NCBI GenBank assembly: GCA_003150395.1
Contig: QAMI01000026.1
Span: forward strand, 31,424 to 41,778
Source: Candidatus Gastranaerophilales bacterium
GTDB lineage: Bacteria; Cyanobacteriota; Vampirovibrionia; Gastranaerophilales; Gastranaerophilaceae
Direction: 5' to 3'
Length of the DNA: 10,355 nt
Of the stretch, positions 1 through 5,204 are shown piece by piece. Below the pieces are notes generated by a model. The model did not search any database. It was not told the origin of the DNA and saw only the letters and a program-made list of their open reading frames with translations. Each line of letters begins with the position of its first letter. Position 1 is the first letter of the stretch. The position numbers and the translations under genes were made by a program.

Positions 1-737
1 TGCCAGTATTTTTTAGCTGAATTTGCGTCGCGCTGGATGTTTCCGATAAGTTCTGCGTAAGTTTTTGTTGCAGTATCAAACCCGAAAGAAATTTCAATCT
101 GGTCGTTTTTCAAGTCACCGTCGATAGTTTTCGGGCATCCGATAACCTGAATTCCTGTGTTATTTTTAACAAACCATTCTGCCAGAAGTGCTGCGTTAGT
201 GTTTGAATCGTCGCCGCCGATAATTACAACAGCAGAAATGTTCAATTTTTTGCAAACTTCAAGAGATTTTTGGAATTGTTCTTCAGTTTCGAGTTTTGTT
301 CGGCCAGAACCAATGATATCAAAACCGCCAGTGTTTCTGTACTGGTCGATGAAATCATCAGTGAATTCGATATATTTTCCGTCGATAATTCCTGAGGGGC
401 CGCCTAAGAAACCGTAAAGTTTGTTAGAAGAATTTGCTTGTTTCAAAGCGTCGTACAAACCTGCGATAACGTTGTGTCCGCCCGGAGCCTGACCGCCTGA
501 AAGAATTACACCGACATTTTTAGGTTGTGAAACTGTCATTGAAATTGAGTTTTTAAAAGTTACAACCGGTTTTCCGTAAGTATTTTTGAAAAGATTTTGG
601 ATTTGTTCCTGGTCTCTTACTGATTGAGTTGCTTCGCCTTCAACAAGCTCAAGGCTGTTAATGCCCATTGCCAGAGTTGCCGGAAGTTTCGGCTGATACT
701 TCAATCTTTCGATTTGTAAAGGTGAAAGTGTTTTCAT
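1..737 (-). CDS. pfp: Pyrophosphate-dependent 6-phosphofructokinase, long type (N-terminal 245 residues; gene runs off the window)
   Basis: The enzyme reversibly phosphorylates fructose 6-phosphate to fructose 1,6-bisphosphate with PPi instead of ATP, in cytoplasmic glycolysis/gluconeogenesis. Visible motifs are GGQAPGGHN at residues 81-89, GGDDSNTNA at 174-182 (the second Asp is the PPi-type signature; ATP enzymes have Gly there), the catalytic block PKTIDGDLKN at 202-211, and FGFDTATK at 218-225. The roughly 70-residue extension before the first phosphate-binding loop is typical of the long plant/spirochaete/chlamydia clade (about 550 residues), so a bit under half of the protein is present. 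The ATG is supported by an AGGAAGAG ribosome binding site about 5 bases upstream. It lies 76 bases downstream of the phosphohexomutase gene on the same strand, probably cotranscribed. A TTGTA-4-TACAA imperfect palindrome sits in that gap (around 757-774) and could be an operator, but this is weak. Identification of the family is firm. Confidence 0.95.
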   Translation of the reverse strand, partial: MKTLSPLQIERLKYQPKLPATLAMGINSLELVEGEATQSVRDQEQIQNLFKNTYGKPVVTFKNSISMTVSQPKNVGVILSGGQAPGGHNVIAGLYDALKQANSSNKLYGFLGGPSGIIDGKYIEFTDDFIDQYRNTGGFDIIGSGRTKLETEEQFQKSLEVCKKLNISAVVIIGGDDSNTNAALLAEWFVKNNTGIQVIGCPKTIDGDLKNDQIEISFGFDTATKTYAELIGNIQRDANSAKKYW

Positions 738-813
738 ATTCTCTTCCTTTTTGTTAAATTGTACGTTTACAATAATATTTTACTATAAAAAAATATTTTG
801 GCGATGTCCAAAG

Positions 814-2187
814 CTAAGCGATGGCATTCTTTAATTCTTTAATGTTTTCTTCACTCCCGCTTTCAAAATAAATCCTCAAAAGCGGTTCTGTCCCGCTCGG
901 GCGGACTAAAATCCAGCTTTCGTTGTCTTCAAGGTAAAGCTTTACGCCGTCTTTGAGATCTTTTTTTGTTATTTTAAATCCGTTGACGCTTTCAAGATTT
1001 TTGAATTTTTCCAAAACGGGCTTAACTTCATCAAGATTTGCAAGTTTTTTATCAATTCTGTCATTGAAAAATTTGCAGCCGACAAAATTCTCCAAATCTT
1101 TTTGAAGTTGAACAAGTGATTTGTTTGAATAAGCCATTGCTTCTAGGATAAGCAGATTTGCAAGAATTCCGTCTTTTTCGGGGATGTGCCCCTGAATGCT
1201 TAAACCGCCGCTTTCTTCTCCGCCGATTACCGGATTAAATTTACGCATGGCCTCACCAACATGTTTAAATCCGACTGCTGTTTCAACAACTTCAACTCCG
1301 AGTTTTTGGGCAGCTTTATCCAGCATTAGACTTGCGCCTACGGTTTTCACAAGCGAACCTTTAAATTGCTTGTTTTGCACCAGATGAATGAGTAAGATTG
1401 CGATGATTTCGTTCGGTGTTACATATTCGCCGTTTTCATTTATAACGCCAAACCTGTCCGCGTCACCGTCATTTGCAAAGCCGACCGAATTTCCTTTTTC
1501 TTTAACTTTTTCTATTAATTCTTTTAAAAATTTCGGTTTGGGTTCGGGCATGCCGCCGCCAAAATTCGAATCATGAAACATATGAAGGCTGTCAAATTTT
1601 ATTCCGTGAGTTTCAAAAATTTTGTCAAAATATCCGATGCTCGCTGAATAAAGTCCGTCAAAAATTATGTTTGTTTTTAAAGTTTTAATTTTGTTTATAT
1701 CAATAAGTTTTTCAATGTGTGCAAAATAATCTTTTGAAAAATCGTATCTTTCAACTTTGCCATCACCGAATTTTTGAAAACTGCATTCAAGATTTGAAAC
1801 AATTTCGTTTGTAATATCAGAGGTTGCGGGGCCTGCGTAATCCGGAATAAATTTTATTCCCAAATATTCCGGCGGATTGTGGGAGGCTGTAAACATCAGC
1901 GCACACGCGTTTAATTTCTTTGCATTGTATGCAAGAACGGGTGTTGGTAGAATTTTGTCGCTGTACAAAACTTTGAACCCGAAATTCGCAAAAGTTTCCG
2001 CTGCAAAATGTGAGAATTCATCTGCTTTATTTCGCGGGTCATAGCCTATTATTATAAGTTTTTCTTTTCCAAAGTTATCGTAAATGTATTTTGCTGTTGC
2101 GTTACATACTTTTTCAACATTTTCTTTCGTAAAGTCTTTTCCAACAACGGCGCGCCAGCCGTCTGTTCCAAATTTAATACTACTCAT
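814..2187 (-). CDS. Phosphoglucomutase/phosphomannomutase family protein (alpha-D-phosphohexomutase)
   Basis: The enzyme interconverts hexose 1- and 6-phosphates through a phosphoserine and a bisphosphate intermediate, feeding glycolysis or sugar-nucleotide synthesis for glycan and LPS precursors. All four active-site loops are visible in 457 residues: the phosphoserine loop TASHNPPEYLG (Ser102), the Mg-binding DGDADRFG at 240-247, the sugar-selecting loop GGEESGGL at 322-329, and the C-terminal phosphate-binding RPSGTEPLLRIY at 429-440. The N-terminal FGTDGWRAVV block is intact and the length is normal for the family. The GEESGG loop does not by itself separate glucose from mannose specificity, so no symbol is given. 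The start is supported by AAAGGG 7 bases upstream. The gene is divergent from pheA and precedes pfp on its own strand, which favours a glycolytic (glucose 1-phosphate) role, by inference. Confidence 0.93.
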   Translation of the reverse strand: MSSIKFGTDGWRAVVGKDFTKENVEKVCNATAKYIYDNFGKEKLIIIGYDPRNKADEFSHFAAETFANFGFKVLYSDKILPTPVLAYNAKKLNACALMFTASHNPPEYLGIKFIPDYAGPATSDITNEIVSNLECSFQKFGDGKVERYDFSKDYFAHIEKLIDINKIKTLKTNIIFDGLYSASIGYFDKIFETHGIKFDSLHMFHDSNFGGGMPEPKPKFLKELIEKVKEKGNSVGFANDGDADRFGVINENGEYVTPNEIIAILLIHLVQNKQFKGSLVKTVGASLMLDKAAQKLGVEVVETAVGFKHVGEAMRKFNPVIGGEESGGLSIQGHIPEKDGILANLLILEAMAYSNKSLVQLQKDLENFVGCKFFNDRIDKKLANLDEVKPVLEKFKNLESVNGFKITKKDLKDGVKLYLEDNESWILVRPSGTEPLLRIYFESGSEENIKELKNAIA

Positions 2188-2191
2188 CTCG

Positions 2192-2220
2192 TTGCCCTTT
2201 TATTATGTGTTTGGTATAAT
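2192..2220 (+). promoter_or_regulatory. Promoter for pheA
   Basis: TTGCCC (2192-2197) and TATAAT (2215-2220) are spaced by 17 bases, with an extended -10 TG at 2212-2213. Transcription would start near 2227, leaving a leader of about 23 bases that carries GGAG (2235-2238), 11 bases before the pheA ATG. There is no room for a transcription attenuator or leader peptide, so aromatic control is more likely at the enzyme's ACT domain. Confidence 0.65.
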
Positions 2221-2247
2221 TATATTTGAAATACGGAGTTAAGTAAA
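2219..2247 (-). promoter_or_regulatory. Promoter for the phosphohexomutase (-pfp) unit
   Basis: On the minus strand a TTTACT -35 (2247-2242) and a perfect TATAAT -10 (2224-2219) are separated by 17 bases. The predicted start near 2212 gives a leader of about 25 bases that includes the AAAGGG ribosome binding site. Its -10 overlaps by two bases the -10 of the oppositely directed pheA promoter, because the sequence TATAATTATA is a perfect palindrome. Assigned by consensus match only. Confidence 0.6.
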
Positions 2248-2249
2248 CA

Positions 2250-3095
2250 ATGGATTTTTCTGAAGTTAAGCAAATTGCATATCTAGGGCCGCAAGCATCG
2301 TTTTCTGAGATGGCCGCAGATATTTTTTGTGCAAAATACAATATTCACCCTTCGCCTGCGCCGATGAATACAATCCGTCAGGTCATTGAATTTGTTGATG
2401 AAAATCCGGAAGTTTTGGGGGTTATTCCCCTGGAAAATTCTATTGAAGGCTCTGTTCGCGAATCAATTGACAGCTTAATGATGACGATTAATCCGAATAT
2501 AAAAATTCTTTCGCAGACCATAATGCCTATCAGACATTGTTTGCTTTCAAAAACGACAGAATTTTACAGCATTACGGGAATAATTTCTCATCCGCAGGCG
2601 CTTGCTCAATGCCAGAATTTTATTCATGATGAAATGCCCAGAAATCTTAATCTTATTGAAGCGCCAAGCACGGCAGAAGCGGCAAGAAGTCTTGCGAATT
2701 ACAATCTTACTTATGCGGCTATAGGAAGCGAAAAAACTGCTGAAATTTATAATTTAAATATTTTAAAAGAAAATATTAATGATGACAAAAATAATCAAAC
2801 AAGGTTTGTCTTAATTGGTGATTTCGAAACCCATCAAACCGGCAATGACAGGACTTCTCTCATATTCGCAACAGAAAATAAACCCGGTGCATTGTTGGAA
2901 ATTCTCAATGTTTTCTACCAGAACGATATAAATCTTTCATATATTGTTTCGCGTCCGTCAAAAATAAAATTCGGTGATTATAATTTCATCGTGAATTTTG
3001 ACGGGCATATTGAAAATCCGAAGATTCACAAAACATTGAAAGAAATTAAAGAAAAAACGACATTCATGCGATTTTTAGGTTCTTACGAAAAGTAG
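2250..3095 (+). CDS. pheA: Prephenate dehydratase (monofunctional, with ACT domain)
   Basis: The enzyme decarboxylates and dehydrates prephenate to phenylpyruvate, the committed step to phenylalanine, in the cytoplasm. The catalytic PDT domain spans roughly residues 8-188: it opens with AYLGPQASFSEMAA, has the IPLENSIEGSV substrate loop at 59-69, the ISHPQALAQC block at 112-121, and ends in the catalytic TRFVLIG motif at 184-190 (Thr184). A C-terminal ACT domain (about 202-278) has the GALL (213-216) and SRPSK (234-238) segments that in the family bind phenylalanine for feedback inhibition. No chorismate mutase domain is fused, so chorismate mutase must be supplied elsewhere. The length of 281 is normal. 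It stands alone on its strand, and the next gene's -35 begins nine bases after the stop. Confidence 0.96.
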   Translation: MDFSEVKQIAYLGPQASFSEMAADIFCAKYNIHPSPAPMNTIRQVIEFVDENPEVLGVIPLENSIEGSVRESIDSLMMTINPNIKILSQTIMPIRHCLLSKTTEFYSITGIISHPQALAQCQNFIHDEMPRNLNLIEAPSTAEAARSLANYNLTYAAIGSEKTAEIYNLNILKENINDDKNNQTRFVLIGDFETHQTGNDRTSLIFATENKPGALLEILNVFYQNDINLSYIVSRPSKIKFGDYNFIVNFDGHIENPKIHKTLKEIKEKTTFMRFLGSYEK

Positions 3096-3103
3096 CTTCA
3101 ACC

Positions 3104-3133
3104 TTGACAGAATTTGAGAATCCATAGTATAGT
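3104..3133 (+). promoter_or_regulatory. Strong promoter for the tail-fibre-like/chaperone-like pair
   Basis: A perfect TTGACA (3104-3109) and TATAGT (3128-3133) are spaced by 18 bases. The predicted start near 3140 leaves a leader of about 45 bases ending in AAAGG (3175-3179), 5 bases before the ATG. This gives the phage-like pair its own transcription, independent of pheA. Confidence 0.65.
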
Positions 3134-3184
3134 TGTATATCGCGCTTATAAAAATAGTTCGTCAAATTTGTCAGAAAGGCAAAT

Positions 3185-3952
3185 ATGACAAGTTCTTTAA
3201 TCCCATATTCGTTTACACCGGGCACAAAAGCGAAAGCCCAGGAGGTAAATGCAAATTTTATTGCTTTAGCCGAAAAAATTGAAACAAATGCAGAAACGAT
3301 TGAAGCGAATAAATCAACTGCTGCCGCTGACACAGCAAAATGTGCCAAGAAAGACGGTGATGAAACATATTCAGGCACAAAAACTTTTAAAGACGGTATC
3401 CCTGTGATTTTGCAGCATCCAAGCGCAACTGTTGCAGCACCGCCCGTAACGGTTTCAAATATAGTTCAAGATTTCCAGGACGCCTCTGGCGCTAGAACCG
3501 GTTGTCTATATAACTCAATAACCCAGAATGGAGAAGTTCTGTCCCAATTACAGGCAATTAGAGGCGGTGTATATAACACTTTAGCCCTTGGTATTGATGC
3601 TGCAAATAAAAGCACGCTTGCACATAATGGTAATCTTCTGCGATATGTGGATTATTTTTTCGCAAACGAATGGGGCTGGTGCAGAAAATGGTCAGACGGC
3701 TGGCTTGAGCAAGGCGGTATTATACCGGACTTTGGGTCTTACAGTTCAATAGTCTTAAGCTTTTTCAGACCCTGGCTGCATACAGGTTACTCAATATTTG
3801 TAATCCGCGGCGGATATATTGCTGATGGCACAAGATCAGATTTTGGAATTATTTCAATGTCAACAGTCAATTGCAACATTGGTATGGCACCCGGTTCTCT
3901 TGGCGGATTAGGCCGCTGGTATGCATGCGGTTGGGATAGTACTGCACAATAA
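3185..3952 (+). CDS. Phage tail-fibre-like protein with gp53-like C-terminal domain
   Basis: The protein has 255 residues in a tail-fibre layout. A short N-terminal segment FTPGTKAKAQEVNANF (10-25) is of the kind seen at the start of virion-attached fibre proteins. A polar, Ala/Glu/Lys-rich stretch follows (26-58) that could form a trimeric coiled coil, then DGDETYSGTKTFKDG (57-71), the linker repeat type that recurs in fibres, and a Gly/Ser/Thr-rich beta region. The C-terminus carries WCRKWSDGWLEQGG (165-178), matching the 'W-SDGW-EQGG' signature of gp53-like receptor-binding tips, followed by aromatic beta strands. The predicted role is surface recognition as part of a phage or phage-derived particle. 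No baseplate, tail tube or lysis gene lies nearby, so this is either a remnant or an independently carried cassette. No transmembrane segment or signal peptide is seen. The fold assignment is from remembered motif patterns. Confidence 0.75.
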   Translation: MTSSLIPYSFTPGTKAKAQEVNANFIALAEKIETNAETIEANKSTAAADTAKCAKKDGDETYSGTKTFKDGIPVILQHPSATVAAPPVTVSNIVQDFQDASGARTGCLYNSITQNGEVLSQLQAIRGGVYNTLALGIDAANKSTLAHNGNLLRYVDYFFANEWGWCRKWSDGWLEQGGIIPDFGSYSSIVLSFFRPWLHTGYSIFVIRGGYIADGTRSDFGIISMSTVNCNIGMAPGSLGGLGRWYACGWDSTAQ

Positions 3953-3982
3953 AGCTAAACAAATAAAAACAAAGGAGTAAAA

Positions 3983-4501
3983 ATGAATTTTGAAAAACAA
4001 TATACAGATGACGATTATGCAAACAAAGCATGTGAAGCAAATGCAACCGGCCAAATACTCTATGTTCTTGTGACGGAAGATGAAAGCGATGGAGCAAAGA
4101 AAAAAGTCGGAAATCTTGTCCTTGCAGAGCCAGGCTATTACGTTTGCTATGAAGCTAATTATACAGACGGCACAATTAACGAAAATCTTGAAGCGGAAAA
4201 AGCTCAAAAAGAGCGCGAACGAATTGCAATGCTAAGCCTGACCGCCGCGGATGTAGAACGTGCGATTTATAAAGTCCGCGGAATGGATTTTGATGATGTT
4301 ATCGCGGCTGTTGAGGCGAAAAATCAAGCGATGGACGGTGCGCCAGATGGAATTGATGTTAAGGCTTTAAAAATTGAACTTAAAGCAAATAATTTTTACA
4401 GAGGCAACCCGTATATTGAAAAAGTCGGTCAACTGCTTGGGTTTACAAGTGAAAAACTCGATAAATTCTTTGAAACAAAAGATGCAGAAGAATTAAGATA
4501 A
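3983..4501 (+). CDS. Tail-fibre-associated protein, probable tail assembly chaperone-like
   Basis: The protein has 172 residues and starts 30 bases after the fibre gene with AAAGGAG (3971-3977) 5 bases before the ATG. The N-terminal part (1-65) contains short beta-like segments including GNLVLAEPGYYVCYEANY. It is followed by a charged helix with an AEKAQKERERIAMLSLT core (71-87). The C-terminal helical part (88-172) has the pattern 'T-DV-RAIYK-RG' and 'NFYRGNPYIEKVGQLLGFTSEKLDKFFE', which I associate with small proteins encoded directly after tail fibres in gut-bacterial prophages. A fibre-folding or attachment chaperone role is inferred mainly from position. The family could equally be an uncharacterised phage accessory protein. 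A strong terminator follows immediately, closing a two-gene unit. Confidence 0.6.
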   Translation: MNFEKQYTDDDYANKACEANATGQILYVLVTEDESDGAKKKVGNLVLAEPGYYVCYEANYTDGTINENLEAEKAQKERERIAMLSLTAADVERAIYKVRGMDFDDVIAAVEAKNQAMDGAPDGIDVKALKIELKANNFYRGNPYIEKVGQLLGFTSEKLDKFFETKDAEELR

Positions 4502-4510
4502 AGCATTTAG

Positions 4511-4537
4511 GAGGCAGTTATTCTGCCTCTTTTTTTA
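4511..4537 (+). terminator. Intrinsic terminator of the tail-fibre unit
   Basis: A perfect 7-bp stem GAGGCAG (4511-4517)/CTGCCTC (4523-4529) with loop TTATT is followed directly by eight T residues. It begins 9 bases after the stop codon of the chaperone-like gene. Confidence 0.9.
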
Positions 4538-4569
4538 TTTGGCAAAGTGGAATGTATTAATAATAATTC

Positions 4570-4606
4570 AACAAAACAGATGATTGCAAGAATTATCTGT
4601 TTTGTT
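4570..4606. terminator. Long hairpin, candidate bidirectional terminator or mRNA 5' stem
   Basis: The arms 4570-4585 and 4591-4606 pair over 16 bp with a single G-T wobble around the 5-base loop GCAAG. Both strands read CAGAT...ATCTG followed by TTTTGTT, the form of a bidirectional terminator whose U-tract pairs with an upstream A-tract. It could end the minus-strand antisense RNA proposed for this locus. If the plus-strand promoter is TTGGCA-17-AATAAT (4539-4567), it would instead form the stabilising 5' stem of the small-peptide mRNA. The pairing is certain; the role is not. Confidence 0.5.
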
Positions 4607-4618
4607 ATGTTTAAGATG

Positions 4619-4698
4619 AGGGCAGGCCCTTGGCACTTCTTACCTCTGATAGCACGAACTTGAAATTTGTTAGACTAGCAGAGAAAGGGGGTGGTAAG
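4619..4698 (+). promoter_or_regulatory. Structured leader of the small-peptide mRNA, able to mask its ribosome binding site
   Basis: Several complementary segments lie just before the 24-codon ORF. CTTACC (4639-4644) pairs with GGTAAG (4693-4698), which spans the region just before the start codon. CTCTG-A-TAG (4644-4652) pairs with CTA-G-CAGAG (4675-4683). CCCTT (4627-4631) can pair with AAGGG (4685-4689) of the ribosome binding site itself. A short palindrome AGGGC-AG-GCCCT sits at 4619-4630. Pairing was read by eye; competing folds have not been evaluated. Confidence 0.45.
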
Positions 4699-4699
4699 A

Positions 4700-4774
4700 T
4701 TGGAATTCAGTGTAACTGAAAAAGCGCTAGTAATCATTTTACTGATAGTACTAGCACTTAAAAACAATCGATAG
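4700..4774 (+). CDS. 24-residue hydrophobic peptide, candidate type I toxin
   Basis: TTG-initiated ORF encoding a short polar N-terminus (MEFSVTEK), an uninterrupted hydrophobic run ALVIILLIVLAL (residues 9-20) and a basic tail KNNR. This is the layout of small membrane-acting type I toxins (Ibs-, Fst- or holin-like peptides), though no family match is claimed. The very strong AAAGGGGG (4684-4691) is 8 bases before TTG; an in-frame GTG at 4691 overlaps it and is less likely. The ORF contains an internal stem (GCTAGTA at 4726-4732 with TACTAGC at 4749-4755, extended inside by ATCA/TGAT). It is followed at once by a terminator and is covered by a predicted antisense RNA. Translation is not proved, and the sequence could instead act as an RNA only. 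Confidence 0.5.
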   Translation: MEFSVTEKALVIILLIVLALKNNR

Positions 4775-4814
4775 GGCTTTTATGATGCGGAGTGCAATCC
4801 GCACGCCCTTTTTT
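4774..4814 (+). terminator. Terminator of the small-peptide mRNA
   Basis: The outer stem GGGC (4774-4777)/GCCC (4805-4808) encloses an asymmetric bulge and an inner perfect 6-bp stem TGCGGA (4786-4791)/TCCGCA (4798-4803) with loop GTGCAA, followed by six T residues. The first G of the outer stem is the last base of the ORF's stop codon. The predicted antisense RNA begins in or next to this element, so the loop may be a first-contact site between the two RNAs. Confidence 0.75.
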
Positions 4815-4816
4815 AT

Positions 4817-4845
4817 ATTATAACCTATTTTTTTTTAAATTTCAA
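4817..4845 (-). promoter_or_regulatory. Promoter for an antisense RNA against the small-peptide gene
   Basis: On the minus strand TTGAAA (4845-4840) and a perfect TATAAT (4822-4817) are separated by exactly 17 bases, giving a predicted start near 4810. No minus-strand gene follows for more than 600 bases, so the product would be a non-coding transcript running over the terminator and ORF of the facing gene. The 11 bases ACTTGAAATTT covering this -35 recur on the plus strand in the peptide leader (4658-4668). Confidence 0.6.
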
Positions 4846-4867
4846 GTGACAATTTGATAATATATGA

Positions 4868-5089
4868 TTAATCTTTCTTTATGAATTCTATTTTGTAGCC
4901 AAGGATATCAGCAAGAACATAGGCTTCTTTGAGTGAAAATGTTTCTCTTTTTAACTTGCCGATAAGACTGTTCAGTGTGTATTTTTTGCCAGTCTGTGCA
5001 GACATTTTTTCGCATAAATCGGTTAATGTCATACAGTTTAGTGACAGTAAAGATTTTACAATTGCTCTGATATTATTTTTATTTTCCAT
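4868..5089 (-). CDS. Small HTH (XRE/Cro-like) DNA-binding protein
   Basis: The 73-residue protein consists of little more than a helix-turn-helix domain. Helix 1 is about 6-15, helix 2 TLTDLCEKMSAQTG 21-34, the recognition segment YTLNSLIGKLKRE 37-49, and a closing helix SLKEAYVLADILGY 52-65 followed by IEFIKKD. The order and spacing match small Cro/CI-type regulators of phages and mobile elements. There is no sensor or dimerisation extension. It probably binds the AT-rich palindromic repeats between itself and the divergent 72-residue gene, repressing both. No convincing ribosome binding site is visible (AAGG is 12 bases away), and the -10 box puts the transcription start at the ATG itself, so translation may be leaderless. 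Confidence 0.75.
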   Translation of the reverse strand: MENKNNIRAIVKSLLSLNCMTLTDLCEKMSAQTGKKYTLNSLIGKLKRETFSLKEAYVLADILGYKIEFIKKD

Positions 5090-5095
5090 TTTATA

Positions 5096-5101
5096 ATTAT
5101 A
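5096..5101 (-). promoter_or_regulatory. -10 box of the HTH gene implying a leaderless mRNA
   Basis: A perfect TATAAT lies on the minus strand at 5101-5096, with the HTH start codon A at 5089, the position expected for transcription +1. A -35 at 17-base spacing would be TTTTTA (5124-5119), a poor match, so the promoter may need an activator or a different -35. The box is part of a palindromic TATAATTATA (5092-5101), as in the pheA/phosphohexomutase promoter region. Confidence 0.4.
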
Positions 5102-5107
5102 CCTTAT

Positions 5108-5136
5108 TTGACAAAAAGTAAAAAATAATATATTAT
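5108..5136 (+). promoter_or_regulatory. Promoter for the 72-residue acidic protein gene
   Basis: A perfect TTGACA (5108-5113) and TATTAT (5131-5136) are spaced by 17 bases. The predicted start near 5143 leaves a leader of about 60 bases that contains the GTTATATATAAC palindrome. The -10 overlaps the first of three TTATATAT repeats, a layout fitting repression by a bound HTH protein. Confidence 0.65.
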
Positions 5137-5172
5137 ATATGTTATATATGATAATTTATTGTTATATATAAC
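5133..5172. promoter_or_regulatory. Candidate operator array: three TTATATAT repeats, one in a perfect palindrome
   Basis: TTATATAT occurs at 5133-5140, 5142-5149 and 5162-5169. The last is within the perfect 12-bp palindrome GTTATATATAAC (5161-5172). The GTTATATAT copies at 5141 and 5161 are exactly 20 bases apart, about two helical turns, suitable for cooperative binding of a small HTH dimer. They overlap the -10 and transcription start of the plus-strand promoter. AT-rich spacer DNA gives such repeats by chance more often than other DNA, which limits the confidence. Confidence 0.5.
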
Positions 5173-5204
5173 AAATTTTGATTAACAAATCTAAAGGATA
5201 AACC

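Larger units (their letters stand above)
4570..4810 (-). ncRNA. Predicted antisense RNA (candidate type I antitoxin)
   Basis: Inferred from the minus-strand promoter at 4845-4817. Transcription would begin near 4810, copy the complement of the peptide terminator, ORF and ribosome binding site, and could end at the hairpin at 4570-4606, giving about 240 bases. The real 3' end may lie earlier, since the strong stem within the ORF (4722-4759) is also present in the antisense strand. No ORF of note lies on this strand here. Length and existence are predictions. Confidence 0.4.

Noticed and set aside
157..417. 86-codon open frame on the plus strand
   Set aside because: Lies antisense to the pfp gene, whose conserved motifs run straight through it; no ribosome binding site.
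774..797. AATATTTT/AAAATATT inverted repeat between the phosphohexomutase and pfp genes
   Set aside because: All A-T, with a weak stem; not distinguishable from chance in AT-rich DNA, so not called as a terminator.
3908..4207. 99-codon and neighbouring 76-codon minus-strand frames rich in Cys/Phe/Ile, resembling a membrane protein
   Set aside because: Antisense to the chaperone-like gene; the hydrophobic look comes from reading Lys/Glu-rich codons backwards.
4538..4867. Possible riboswitch or structured housekeeping RNA in the gap after the fibre unit
   Set aside because: No conserved core of any riboswitch, 6S, tmRNA or RNase P RNA that I know; the small-ORF plus antisense-promoter reading explains the structure better.
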